A stretch of 64,000 nucleotides of DNA, taken from NCBI RefSeq assembly GCF_003815715.1, contig NZ_CP033922.1, positions 4,450,001 to 4,514,000 of the forward strand, given 5' to 3'. The notes below the pieces were generated by a model. It was given only the letters and a program-made list of their open reading frames with translations. It ran no database searches and had not been told where the DNA came from. Below, one piece after another: positions 1 to 11,346 of the stretch (the first letter of the stretch is position 1; each line of letters opens with the position of its first letter). The DNA is from Chryseobacterium sp. G0162. GTDB lineage: Bacteria; Bacteroidota; Bacteroidia; Flavobacteriales; Weeksellaceae. The translations under genes and the position numbers were made by a program.

Positions 1-1
1 G

Positions 2-838
2 GGACCTCAAAATTTGGGGCATTTCAATGTGTTTTCAAGGGAATATTGTTCCCCGCTAACCCCTTACAGCAGGAGAGATTATTATAAAATTTCTCTGATT
101 ATAGGAAAGGGTAAACTTCACTATGCTGATAAATGGATTCGTGTGGATCGTCCTGCCTTGTTATTTTCCAATCCTATTGTTCCGTATTCATGGGAAGCAG
201 ATGATGAAGATCAGAAAGGCTGGTTTTGCCTTTTTACAGAATCGTTTTTACAAAATGGAAGCCGTTTGGGGAATCTCCAGGACTCACCTCTATTCAAAAT
301 TGGGGGAACTCCGGTTTTCTTTGTGGAAGAAGAGCAACAAAAGGTTCTTTCTGATCTGTATACTAAAATGATGACGGAAATTGAATCGGATTATGTTCAT
401 AAGTATGATATGCTAAGAGCGTATCTTCACCTGATGATCCATGAAACCATGAGAATGCATCCGGCAGAAACCTTTGAACCTTACCAGAATGCCTCTCAAC
501 GAGTAGCCTCTTTATTTATGGAGCTGTTGGAAAGACAGTTTCCAATTGACAGTCCGGAAGCTTTTTTGAAGTTAAAAACGCCCAATGACTATGCTCAGAG
601 TCTTTCTATTCATGTCAATTCTTTAAACCGTTCCGTAAAAGAGATTACGGGGAAAACAACAAGCCAGCAAATCACAGCAAGGGTGATACAGGAAGCGAAT
701 GCCTTGTTGACACATACAGATTGGAATGTTTCTGAAATTGCTTATGGATTAGGCTTTGAAGAACCTGCTTATTTTACCAACTATTTTAAAAAACAGACTG
801 GAATAACTCCTAATGCCTTAAGATTGAACCTTGTTTGA
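2..838 (+). CDS. AraC family transcriptional regulator (5' end outside window)
   Basis: The frame is open from base 2 with no convincing start, so the gene is cut by the left edge; the TTG at 14 is better read as an internal leucine codon. The C-terminal ~100 residues carry the two helix-turn-helix units of AraC/XylS regulators (WNVSEIAYGLGFEEP, then FKKQTGITPNALR). The N-terminal part is a cupin-like effector domain as in other flavobacterial AraC proteins. An aldo/keto reductase follows 87 bases downstream on the same strand. The pairing of an AraC regulator with an oxidoreductase suggests control of that gene, which is inference. The effector is unknown. Confidence 0.9.
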   Translation, partial: GPQNLGHFNVFSREYCSPLTPYSRRDYYKISLIIGKGKLHYADKWIRVDRPALLFSNPIVPYSWEADDEDQKGWFCLFTESFLQNGSRLGNLQDSPLFKIGGTPVFFVEEEQQKVLSDLYTKMMTEIESDYVHKYDMLRAYLHLMIHETMRMHPAETFEPYQNASQRVASLFMELLERQFPIDSPEAFLKLKTPNDYAQSLSIHVNSLNRSVKEITGKTTSQQITARVIQEANALLTHTDWNVSEIAYGLGFEEPAYFTNYFKKQTGITPNALRLNLV

Positions 839-890
839 ATTTTATAATTCTTAGTTTGAATTCTATATCAAAGATGGTAGGTTCATGTTC

Positions 891-898
891 TAATTTTG
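891..898 (+). promoter_or_regulatory. Putative -7 box (TAATTTTG) for the aldo/keto reductase
   Basis: The sequence matches the Bacteroidetes -7 consensus TAnnTTTG exactly and lies 27 bases before the ATG at 926. No clear TTG -33 element is present at the usual spacing, so the call rests on one box. Confidence 0.4.
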
Positions 899-925
899 TC
901 TCATAGAATTAAAATAAATACCATC

Positions 926-1927
926 ATGAAATTTAAAAAATTAGGAAACACCGGCGAACAACTTTCTGCTATTGGATTAGGCTGTATGGGGATGAGCTTT
1001 GCTTATGGTCCATCAGATGAACAGGAAAGTATCAGTACTCTGCACAGAGCATTGGATTTAGGAGTTAACTTCTGGGATACAGCGGATATGTATGCCAATG
1101 GAGAAAATGAAAAGTTAATTTCCAAAGTTTTAGTACCTAACAGGGATAAAATTTTTATTGCTACTAAATTCGGATTCAGATTTAAAGATGGAAAAGCCAG
1201 TCATAGTGGTGCTCCGGGAACTTATTTTGACGGTTCTCCGGAATGGATCAGAAAGGCTGTGGATCTAAGTCTTCAAAGGTTAAAAATTGATACGATAGAT
1301 CTGTATTATGCCCACCGAGTAGATCCAAATGTTCCGGTTGAAGAAACTGTGGGTGCTATGGCAGAGTTGGTTAAAGCAGGTAAAGTAAAATATATCGGAT
1401 TATCTGAAGCCTCCGCAGAATCTATTAGAAAAGCCAATAAAATTCATCCGATAGCTGCTTTACAGTCAGAGTATTCTATCCTTACCAAAGATGTTGAGAA
1501 TGAAATTCTGCCAACTATCAGAGAATTAGGGATTTCATTAGTGCCTTACTCCCCATTGGCAAGAGGTCTTTTTGCGAATATTAATGAAGTACAAAACCTG
1601 GGAGATGATGATTTTAGAAAATCATTACCACGTTATCAGCAGGAATATCTTGAAAACAATACGAAACTGGCGAATGAAATCAATGAATTTGCTGCTTCTA
1701 AAGGAGTAAAAGGAACCCAGTTAGCCTTAGCATGGGTGTTGAATCAGGGAGACGATATCATCCCAATTCCAGGAACCAAACGTATCAAGTATTTAGAAGA
1801 AAATGTTGCAGCGGCCAATATTGAGTTGTCCCAGTCAGATTTGGATACCATTGATGCCATTCTGAAAAAATATCCGAATGTAGGAGAACGATATAGTGAA
1901 GGATCAATGAAATTGGTTAATAACTAA
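926..1927 (+). CDS. Aldo/keto reductase
   Basis: A 333-residue cytosolic NADPH-dependent carbonyl reductase of the AKR superfamily. The start chosen is the ATG at 926 (MKFKKLGNTG), where family members begin; a TTG 30 bases upstream would add an unrelated leader. The catalytic tetrad is visible: Asp in FWDTADMY, Tyr in the same motif, Lys in IATKFGF and His in LYYAHRVDP. A C-terminal NADPH-binding signature IPIPGTKR follows. The sequence resembles the YajO/IolS-like AKR group rather than aldose reductases. It follows an AraC regulator and ends at a strong terminator. The substrate cannot be read from the sequence. Confidence 0.93.
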   Translation: MKFKKLGNTGEQLSAIGLGCMGMSFAYGPSDEQESISTLHRALDLGVNFWDTADMYANGENEKLISKVLVPNRDKIFIATKFGFRFKDGKASHSGAPGTYFDGSPEWIRKAVDLSLQRLKIDTIDLYYAHRVDPNVPVEETVGAMAELVKAGKVKYIGLSEASAESIRKANKIHPIAALQSEYSILTKDVENEILPTIRELGISLVPYSPLARGLFANINEVQNLGDDDFRKSLPRYQQEYLENNTKLANEINEFAASKGVKGTQLALAWVLNQGDDIIPIPGTKRIKYLEENVAAANIELSQSDLDTIDAILKKYPNVGERYSEGSMKLVNN

Positions 1928-1942
1928 ACACTAATTATACCT

Positions 1943-1979
1943 AAACTGAGTTTCTGAATGGCAGAAGCTCAGTTTTTTT
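1943..1979 (+). terminator. Rho-independent terminator after the aldo/keto reductase
   Basis: A 14-base stem (AAACTGAGTTTCTG paired with CAGAAGCTCAGTTT, one G-T pair) is followed by seven T residues. Confidence 0.85.
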
Positions 1980-2077
1980 ACATTAAAAAATATTATCACA
2001 TTCATTGCCATAGAACATTTCCTTTCCGGGAGATGTTATTTAGGTTATGATGAATGTAAAAAACACTATTTTACATT

Positions 2078-3070
2078 ATGAATAGAAGAGAACTATTGAA
2101 AAACGGGTTGTTAGCAGGGACATTAAGTCTTCTCCCTTTTTCGAATGTATTAGCAGAAACAAAGGTCATTTCCGGAAAAACAGGAGATGATCTTTCCGGT
2201 TTTAAAAAGATTAAATTGGGAGAATTAGAACTGTTTATTCTGACAGATGGATATATTCATGAAAAAAATCTGAGTTCATTTGCGCCAAGAGGAAATGTGA
2301 CTGAACTAAAAAAAATACTTAAAGACAATTTCCGATCAGAAGATTATATTGATATGGCGATCAATATCCTGCTTGTTAAAACAAAAGAAAAACTGGTCCT
2401 GATGGATACAGGGATGGGAATATTTGCGGATGAAAGAACTGGTTTTTTATTAAAAAGCCTTCAGAAAGCAGGATTCTCAGCAAACGATATCACGGATATT
2501 TTCCTCTCTCATGCCCATCCCGATCATATGGGTGGAGTGGTAGATAAACAGAATAAGCTTGTTTTTCCCAATGCTGCTATTTTTATTTCGAAAATAGAAT
2601 ATGATTTTTGGATGAATGCTTCCATTAATGATTTTAATAACAGTGCTTTGAAGGCTCATCCCGAAATGCTAACCCAGATTATTCCGGCACTTCAGAATAT
2701 ATTGAAAGCTATTCAGCCAACGTTGAAATTTTATGATTTAAACAGGACGCTGTATAATCATTTCAATTTTCAATTAGCTCCCGGACATACTCCCGGATTA
2801 ACCGTTACGACAATATCATCAGGGAACGAAAAGCTGATATATATTGCTGATCTTATTCACTCAGATATTATTCTTTTCCCTCATCCTGATTGGGGATTTT
2901 CAGGGGATACAGATCTGGATATTGCTGCCAATTCCAGAAAGAAATTTCTTAAGCAGTTGGCGGATACAAAGATCAGGGCATTTGCTTCTCATTTGCCATG
3001 GCCAGGACTGGGCTTCACAAAAATAAAAGCTCCGGGATTTGAGTGGATTGCAGAGAGTTTTATGAATTAA
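2078..3070 (+). CDS. Exported MBL-fold metallohydrolase
   Basis: A 330-residue metallo-beta-lactamase-fold hydrolase. The N-terminus MNRRELLKNGLLAG with a hydrophobic stretch ending at about residue 26 (NVLAE) looks like a twin-arginine-type or Sec signal, so the protein is probably periplasmic. The metal site motif HAHPDH lies at residues 145-150. Later ligands are plausible in APGHTPG, IADLIHSD and ASHLPWPG. The arrangement resembles quorum-quenching lactonase and methyl-parathion-hydrolase relatives, but the substrate cannot be assigned. The gene stands alone and converges on the lipoprotein gene to its right, with a shared hairpin between them. Confidence 0.88.
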   Translation: MNRRELLKNGLLAGTLSLLPFSNVLAETKVISGKTGDDLSGFKKIKLGELELFILTDGYIHEKNLSSFAPRGNVTELKKILKDNFRSEDYIDMAINILLVKTKEKLVLMDTGMGIFADERTGFLLKSLQKAGFSANDITDIFLSHAHPDHMGGVVDKQNKLVFPNAAIFISKIEYDFWMNASINDFNNSALKAHPEMLTQIIPALQNILKAIQPTLKFYDLNRTLYNHFNFQLAPGHTPGLTVTTISSGNEKLIYIADLIHSDIILFPHPDWGFSGDTDLDIAANSRKKFLKQLADTKIRAFASHLPWPGLGFTKIKAPGFEWIAESFMN

Positions 3071-3088
3071 GAAAGTTTTTAAAATACT

Positions 3089-3120
3089 AAATAATAGCGG
3101 GCTAAAGTTCGCTATTATTA
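3089..3120. terminator. Bidirectional hairpin between convergent genes
   Basis: Perfect 10-base arms (AATAATAGCG and CGCTATTATT) flank a 10-base loop between the MBL hydrolase and the leftward lipoprotein gene. The T tracts are weak in both directions. Confidence 0.5.
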
Positions 3121-3179
3121 TAAAAAATCATTTAGTTTTAGTCTTATATCCCCATACCAATAAAAAAAGCTAAAAAGTA

Positions 3180-3674
3180 TTATTTCTCTTTTTCAAATTC
3201 AAATGGAATTTTCATTTCATTATTAGAAATAATAGCTTTTAATTTTTGGCCTTCTAACCCATATTGAATTCGTTTTGGGAAGTCTAATGAATCATTTATA
3301 CATATAAACTCATTGCTTTTGGATTCGGTCATTTTGAATTCAATGGGTTGTTTTTCTTTCGGAGTTTTAACAAATAAACTCCATTTTCCATTGGAATGAA
3401 GGAGCTTCATATTTTCCTTGCTTATCGTATCTCCTTTTTGAATGGTAAATCCAATTCCAGCATATTCTGTTGGACTTATTTTGTTCCAATTTTCAAAAGT
3501 TTCTTTTCCTGCTTTTTCATTTGATCTTTTCCATTTTCCGGTTAACCAATCAAAATTTGCAATATGTTCAGTTTCCGAGTTCGTTTCTGATTTTCCACTT
3601 TGATTAGTTTTTGTATTTTGGTTACAGGATAAAACTAATGTTGCAGCAAATAAAATAAGTAATGAATTTTTCAT
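3180..3674 (-). CDS. DUF6265-like lipoprotein
   Basis: A 164-residue protein with an N-terminal hydrophobic segment followed by a lipobox-like LVLSC (Cys17), so it is predicted to be a lipoprotein. The mature part contains FDWLTGKWKRS and the beta-rich pattern seen in DUF6265 and lipocalin-like proteins, which probably form a small beta-barrel that binds a hydrophobic ligand. A Gln/Asn/Ser/Thr-rich linker separates the lipidated Cys from the domain. It sits alone between the MBL gene and icd. No specific function is known to me for the family. Confidence 0.8.
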   Translation of the reverse strand: MKNSLLILFAATLVLSCNQNTKTNQSGKSETNSETEHIANFDWLTGKWKRSNEKAGKETFENWNKISPTEYAGIGFTIQKGDTISKENMKLLHSNGKWSLFVKTPKEKQPIEFKMTESKSNEFICINDSLDFPKRIQYGLEGQKLKAIISNNEMKIPFEFEKEK

Positions 3675-3752
3675 GATAATAAGTTTGGTTTTGTGAATAT
3701 ATAAAAAAATAATAAAAAGGATAGTGTTGTTTTATGGAGGCATTATTAAAAT

Positions 3753-3781
3753 AAAAAACCTCGCAATTTGCGAGGTTTTTT
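3753..3781 (-). terminator. Terminator of icd
   Basis: An inverted repeat with a core AACCTCGC/GCGAGGTT and A/T flanks on both sides gives a T tract in the leftward direction, just past the stop of icd. Confidence 0.85.
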
Positions 3782-3806
3782 GTATCATGAATTGAAGTCT
3801 CTAAAA

Positions 3807-6047
<2,241 letters not shown>

Positions 6048-6058
6048 TTAAAGTCCCA

Positions 6059-6066
6059 CAAATTTA
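6059..6066 (-). promoter_or_regulatory. Putative -7 box of icd
   Basis: On the minus strand this reads TAAATTTG, an exact match to TAnnTTTG, 35 bases upstream of the icd ATG. No clear -33 TTG is seen at standard spacing. Confidence 0.45.
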
Positions 6067-6319
6067 CTAAATATGATTGTTTTTTTAGGGAATTTTTAAA
6101 TAAAAAAAGCAGCCAAAAGCTTCTTTTGGTTTTTATATCTGAACAATTGTATATTCTCCGGATACATTAAAATTGATATTAAATTCAACTTTGAAGTTTT
6201 TAGGACTTGAATTCAGATTGGGAATTGTTTAAAAAACTGATGGACAGACTAAAGTGTTTTTATTTCTACTTTAAGATTAATTTAACCTTATATTAGATAG
6301 AAAAATTTTCTATTTTGAT

Positions 6320-6327
6320 TAAATTTG
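6320..6327 (+). promoter_or_regulatory. Putative -7 box of tpx
   Basis: TAAATTTG matches the Bacteroidetes -7 consensus and lies 22 bases before the tpx start codon. Confidence 0.45.
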
Positions 6328-6349
6328 AAAAACTAAAAAAATAAATATT

Positions 6350-6853
6350 ATGTCAACGACAATCACTTTAAAAGGAAACGAAGTACACACAATAGGAACA
6401 TTACCAGCTGTAGGAACCAGCGTTAAAGATTTTGCATTGGTTGATTCAGGATTAAATGTGAAGACTCTTGAAACTTTTGAAGGAAAAAAGAAAGTATTCA
6501 ATATTTTCCCAAGTATTGATACACCTACTTGTGCAGCTTCCAGCAGAAAATTCAATGAAGAAGCTTCAAAACTTGAAAACACAGTTGTAATCAATGTATC
6601 TAAAGACTTACCTTTTGCATTAGGAAGATTCTGTGCAGCAGAAGGATTAGATAAAGTGGAAACCCTTTCAGATTTCAGAAGCAGCTTTGGGGATGATTAT
6701 GAAGTAACGATTACAGATTCTCCATTGAAAGGACTTTTAAGCCGTGCTGTAATTGTTACAGATGAAAACAATAAAGTAGTGTATACTGAGCAGGTTTCAG
6801 AAATTGCTGATGAACCTAATTATGATGCAGCCCTTGCAGCATTAAACAATTAG
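6350..6853 (+). CDS. tpx: Thiol peroxidase (Tpx-type peroxiredoxin)
   Basis: A 167-residue atypical two-cysteine peroxiredoxin that reduces hydrogen peroxide and lipid hydroperoxides using thioredoxin. The peroxidatic cysteine is Cys61 in SIDTPTCAASSRKF and the resolving cysteine is Cys95 in LGRFCAAEG, the same positions as in E. coli Tpx. The usual SIDTPVCATQ block is changed to SIDTPTCAAS but the catalytic Thr and Cys are kept. It is divergent from icd across a 326-base intergenic region with promoters for both and is followed by its own terminator, so it is probably monocistronic. Confidence 0.97.
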   Translation: MSTTITLKGNEVHTIGTLPAVGTSVKDFALVDSGLNVKTLETFEGKKKVFNIFPSIDTPTCAASSRKFNEEASKLENTVVINVSKDLPFALGRFCAAEGLDKVETLSDFRSSFGDDYEVTITDSPLKGLLSRAVIVTDENNKVVYTEQVSEIADEPNYDAALAALNN

Positions 6854-6870
6854 TAGAAATAATTTTTGTA

Positions 6871-6907
6871 AAAAGCCTTGTGAAATTGATTTGCAAGGCT
6901 TTTTTTG
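6871..6907 (+). terminator. Terminator of tpx
   Basis: Arms AAGCCTTG and CAAGGCTT are followed by a run of T residues. Confidence 0.85.
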
Positions 6908-6926
6908 AATCTAAAACACACAATAT

Positions 6927-7502
6927 ATGATGACAGAACTTTACGAAAAATACGGCGGACTCTTTCAGGTAGATCAGGAGCATTTTGATGAATTTTATAC
7001 GCTTCTTAAGGATACGCTCCTTTTAAAATCAGACTTTTTCCTGAAACAGGGCGAAAAATGCAAATATTTGGGGTTTATCAAAAAAGGAACGGTCAGGAGT
7101 TTTTATATCAACGATCAGGGCAGAGAAATTAATTTCGGATTTTATTTTGAGAATGAATTTTTTACCGATTATGAAAGTATACTTTGCGATACCGTATCCA
7201 ATATGAATATTCAGGCATTAGAAAACTGTGAGATCTTATTGCTGAGCAAAGAGCATTTGCAGGTATTATATCAGAAAGAAGCCTATTGGCAGAAATTCGG
7301 ACGGATGATGAGTGAGAAGATTTATCTGGATGCCAAAAAAAGAATTGATGATTTACTATGTCGTTCTCCGGAAAACAGGTATTTAAATCTTTTAAAAAAA
7401 CAGCCCCTGCTTTTTCAGAAAATTGCACAGAAACATATTGCCAGTTACCTTGGAGTCACAGAACAATCTTTGAGTAGAATCCGGAGCAGGATCGTAAATT
7501 AA
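6927..7502 (+). CDS. Crp/Fnr family regulator (first copy)
   Basis: A 191-residue regulator with an N-terminal cyclic-nucleotide-binding-like fold (FFLKQGEKCKYLGFIKKGTV) and a short C-terminal winged helix whose recognition helix is ASYLGVTEQSLSRIRSR. There is no FNR-type N-terminal cysteine cluster. This subfamily is common in Bacteroidetes as one-component regulators. The start is ATG 6927 or the adjacent ATG 6930. The gene is followed by a TTAAC-N4-GTTAA palindrome that overlaps its stop codon and lies ahead of the alpha/beta hydrolase gene, its probable target. A second gene of the same type lies at 12823. Confidence 0.9.
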   Translation: MMTELYEKYGGLFQVDQEHFDEFYTLLKDTLLLKSDFFLKQGEKCKYLGFIKKGTVRSFYINDQGREINFGFYFENEFFTDYESILCDTVSNMNIQALENCEILLLSKEHLQVLYQKEAYWQKFGRMMSEKIYLDAKKRIDDLLCRSPENRYLNLLKKQPLLFQKIAQKHIASYLGVTEQSLSRIRSRIVN

Positions 7503-7512
7503 CTTAAGTTAA
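7499..7512. promoter_or_regulatory. Candidate Crp/Fnr operator palindrome
   Basis: TTAACTTAAGTTAA is a perfect 14-base palindrome with the 5-N4-5 layout of FNR-class boxes (FNR itself uses TTGAT-N4-ATCAA). Its centre is 29.5 bases before the first base of the TAGCTTTA -7 box at 7535. The same distance is found for the palindrome at 13416-13431. Binding is inference. Confidence 0.5.
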
Positions 7513-7534
7513 CGCCTGATAATATTTTAGTTGG

Positions 7535-7542
7535 TAGCTTTA
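7535..7542 (+). promoter_or_regulatory. Putative -7 box of the alpha/beta hydrolase gene
   Basis: TAGCTTTA differs from TAnnTTTG at the last base only. No good -33 TTG precedes it, as expected for an activator-dependent promoter. Confidence 0.4.
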
Positions 7543-7570
7543 TCATTATCAAATTTTAATACTTATTATT

Positions 7571-8260
7571 ATGGAACAAAAAGATTTAACCATTATTTTG
7601 GTACACGGAGCTTGGGGAGACGGATCTCATTGGCAATACATTATTCCTTCTCTGGTAAAAGCAGGATATAAAGTGAGAAGTGTTCAGAACCCTCTTACCT
7701 CATTACAGAACGATATTGATAAAACAAAAGATCTTATTGATGCTCAGGAAGGGAAAGTTCTTTTAGTAGGACATTCTTACGGTGGCGCAGTTATTTCAGG
7801 AGCTGGAAACCATGATAAAGTAGTTGGATTAGTGTATATTGCTGCCTTTGCACCGGATGCTGGTGATAGTTTAGGGGCACTTTTAGGAAGAAGAGAGTCT
7901 CCGGGTGGAGCAAGTATTTATCCGGATAGTAAAGGGTTTTTATGGATCAAATATGATGAATTTAAATCAGCTTTCTGTCAGGATCTGGATGATGAAAAAG
8001 CGCTGGTAATGGCATTGTCTCAAAAGCCTATTCATGGGCAATGTTTTGGAGATGAAGCAGGAGAGCCGGCATGGAAAACAAAACCAAGCTGGTATCAGAT
8101 TTCATCCAATGACCGTATGATTCCTGCAGAAACGGAAAAAGAAATGGCAGAGCGCCTTCAGCCTAAGAAAATAATTACATTGGATGCAGGGCATGCTTCG
8201 TTAGCTTCACATCCTAATGAAGTTACCCAATTGATTTTAGAAGCAGCGGGATCACTTTAA
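7571..8260 (+). CDS. Alpha/beta hydrolase
   Basis: A 229-residue cytosolic alpha/beta hydrolase. An oxyanion-hole motif LVHGAWGDGSHW (residues 10-21) is followed by the nucleophile elbow GHSYGG with Ser69. The acid is probably in SSNDRMIPAE and the histidine in LDAGHASLASHP. The protein resembles the salicylate-esterase-like (EstC/MES-type) group of small hydrolases. It lies directly after a Crp/Fnr regulator and its candidate operator, so its expression is probably controlled by that regulator. The substrate is unknown. Confidence 0.9.
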   Translation: MEQKDLTIILVHGAWGDGSHWQYIIPSLVKAGYKVRSVQNPLTSLQNDIDKTKDLIDAQEGKVLLVGHSYGGAVISGAGNHDKVVGLVYIAAFAPDAGDSLGALLGRRESPGGASIYPDSKGFLWIKYDEFKSAFCQDLDDEKALVMALSQKPIHGQCFGDEAGEPAWKTKPSWYQISSNDRMIPAETEKEMAERLQPKKIITLDAGHASLASHPNEVTQLILEAAGSL

Positions 8261-8286
8261 AATACAAAATAACAATCAAGATAGAC

Positions 8287-8328
8287 AAAGCTCTGGAAAA
8301 TTTTAAGTATTTTCACAGAGCTTTTTTA
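8287..8328 (+). terminator. Terminator after the alpha/beta hydrolase
   Basis: Arms AAAGCTCTG and CAGAGCTTT with a 20-base loop are followed by a T run. Confidence 0.75.
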
Positions 8329-8344
8329 TTAAATAAAGATCAAT

Positions 8345-8692
8345 ATGGTAAAAAGAATCGTAGCCAATATAAAAACGGATGATCTTATAAAAGGGGATCA
8401 CTTTTATCAGGATATTTTAGAACTTGATGTTTTGATGGATCATGGCTGGATTAAAACCTTAGGGACTGAAGAAGAAGCAAAAGTACAGATCAGTTTTGCA
8501 GAACAGGGAGGTAATGAGACTGAAGTTCCGGATTTGTCTATAGAAGTGGATAATGTAGATGAAGTTTATGATAAAATGAAAAAGGCAGGCTTTAAGATTG
8601 TTTATGATATTACCCATGAAGATTGGGGAGTCCGCAGATTCTTTGTAAAAGATCCGTTCGGAAAAGTAATTAATGTTTTATCCCATCAATAA
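8345..8692 (+). CDS. VOC family (glyoxalase/bleomycin-resistance fold) protein
   Basis: A 115-residue protein of one VOC module made of two beta-alpha-beta-beta-beta units. Recognisable parts are the N-terminal IVANIKTDDLIKGDHFYQDI and the C-terminal FFVKDPFGKVINVLSHQ. Members bind a metal or sequester small molecules. The usual first metal ligand His or Glu near the N-terminus is not obvious, so enzymatic activity is uncertain. It is the first of five VOC genes in the next 10 kb. No substrate can be assigned. Confidence 0.85.
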   Translation: MVKRIVANIKTDDLIKGDHFYQDILELDVLMDHGWIKTLGTEEEAKVQISFAEQGGNETEVPDLSIEVDNVDEVYDKMKKAGFKIVYDITHEDWGVRRFFVKDPFGKVINVLSHQ

Positions 8693-8805
8693 AGCGCACA
8701 TTCAATAGTAACAGACTTTAATCTGTTTCCATGAAAAGAAAAATATTCGGGTTTTAGCCAAAACCTAAAAATAGTCTACACCTCTCCGTAAATCTCTTGA
8801 ATATT

Positions 8806-9210
8806 ATGAAAGCAGACCACATTATTCCTGTACTCAGAATTTTTGATTATCAGAAAACCCTTGAATTCTACATGGATTGGCTAGGCTTTGAAATTGCCTG
8901 GGAGCATCGCTTTGAAGAAAATATGCCGGCTTATATAGAGGTGAAAAAAGATAATATTATTCTTCACCTTACTGAACATCATGGGGATGCAAGTCCCGGA
9001 AGCAGTATTTTTATCTGGGGCGAAGGTATTGCAGACTATCATAAAGAACTTATTGATAAAAACTACAAATACAATCGGCCTGGTCTTGAAAAAACTTTTT
9101 ATGATGCTGTTTCTTTCACCGTCAATGATCCGTTTGGAAATAAGATTATTTTCAATGAAAAATTTGATGAGGTAAAACATGGCACTTTAAAGTTCGATGT
9201 GATTGAATAA
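8806..9210 (+). CDS. VOC family protein, glyoxalase superfamily
   Basis: A 134-residue single-module VOC protein. The start at ATG 8806 (MKADHIIPVLRIFDY) replaces a TTG nine bases upstream because it begins at the family boundary. Motifs are VLRIFDYQKTLEFYMDWLGF and the C-terminal VNDPFGNKIIFNE. The sequence resembles the bleomycin-resistance-protein-like group; His residues in LHLTEHHGDASPGS occupy the zone that binds ligand in that group. It is followed 38 bases later by an AraC regulator. Resistance to bleomycin-type drugs is possible but not shown. Confidence 0.85.
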   Translation: MKADHIIPVLRIFDYQKTLEFYMDWLGFEIAWEHRFEENMPAYIEVKKDNIILHLTEHHGDASPGSSIFIWGEGIADYHKELIDKNYKYNRPGLEKTFYDAVSFTVNDPFGNKIIFNEKFDEVKHGTLKFDVIE

Positions 9211-9248
9211 TCTTGTTCGATTAATATTATTTATAATGTATTCATAGT

Positions 9249-10082
9249 ATGCTATCAGCAATACATCAGGAATTTGAAGCACCTGAAGAACTTCGGGACA
9301 GTATCAAATGTTTTTGGTATAATAGCCGGGATTATGGAGAGCAGTTATCAAGTTTTGAAGTGATGCCTGATGGTTATGCTGAAATTATTTTCCATTTTGG
9401 TGATGGGTGTAGTATTTCTCATGAGGGCAATGTAGAAGAATTGCCCTCTCCATTCATGATGGGACTCCTCAATCAACCTGCTGTTTTTCACGCAAAAAAC
9501 CGTTTGGAGATTATTGGAATCAGATGTTTTCCCTGGGTTGTTTTCGACTTATTAGGATTGCTGCCTGGTAAAAGTGAAAACGGAGTGTACCTGTTTGAAC
9601 ATCCTGTTGCCCGGCTTCAGACCTCCTTGAAAGAACAAATTCTTGCTGGTAGAATAGACGATGCAATATTGGAAGTGAAACAATGCTTTGTGGATATACG
9701 GTCGCAAGTACCTGTTGATAGTATGTTATTTAAAGCAGGAGTAGCTTTGAAAAAAACAAAAGGAAGTATTCCCGTAAACCAGATTGCCGCCGCCGCTCAT
9801 ACAACGGTTCGTACATTAGAAAGAAAATTCAAACAATCTTCCGGTCATACGGTTAAAGACGTGTCAAGGCTTATGCGTTTTGAACAGGTGAGAAATCATC
9901 TTTGGCTTTATCCTGAATCCAATATTGCAGGATTAGCTCAGGAATTAGGATATACTGACCAGTCTCATTTGAGTAGAGAATTTAAACGGTATACGGGAGT
10001 AACACCCGCTGCATTTGCCAGAGAAACAAGAAAAAGAAAGCAAATAATGAACAGTGATTTTGTCGCATTTATACAAGCTTAA
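9249..10082 (+). CDS. AraC family transcriptional regulator
   Basis: A 277-residue regulator. Residues 1-150 form the DUF6597-like ligand domain (CFWYNSRDYGEQLSSFEVMPDGYAEIIFHFG) common in AraC proteins of Bacteroidetes, and residues 170-265 the AraC DNA-binding domain (IPVNQIAAAAHTTVRTLERKF, then QELGYTDQSHLSREFKRYTG). It is 49 bases upstream of the Tet(X)-like monooxygenase, on the same strand, and may control it. It is similar in layout to the AraC gene at 57684. The inducer is unknown. Confidence 0.92.
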   Translation: MLSAIHQEFEAPEELRDSIKCFWYNSRDYGEQLSSFEVMPDGYAEIIFHFGDGCSISHEGNVEELPSPFMMGLLNQPAVFHAKNRLEIIGIRCFPWVVFDLLGLLPGKSENGVYLFEHPVARLQTSLKEQILAGRIDDAILEVKQCFVDIRSQVPVDSMLFKAGVALKKTKGSIPVNQIAAAAHTTVRTLERKFKQSSGHTVKDVSRLMRFEQVRNHLWLYPESNIAGLAQELGYTDQSHLSREFKRYTGVTPAAFARETRKRKQIMNSDFVAFIQA

Positions 10083-10089
10083 CCAATAG

Positions 10090-11262
<1,173 letters not shown>

Positions 11263-11346
11263 TTGATCGTTTTAAGGTTTTCATTACTGAGTCAAATCAT
11301 TAAAATTTAAGATTAATAATGCTACCTTTACGTTTTTAAAATAGAA

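Noticed and set aside
8710-8727. AACAGA-N6-TCTGTT inverted repeat before a VOC gene
   Set aside because: Six-base arms without T tract or linked regulator; probably chance in AT-rich DNA.
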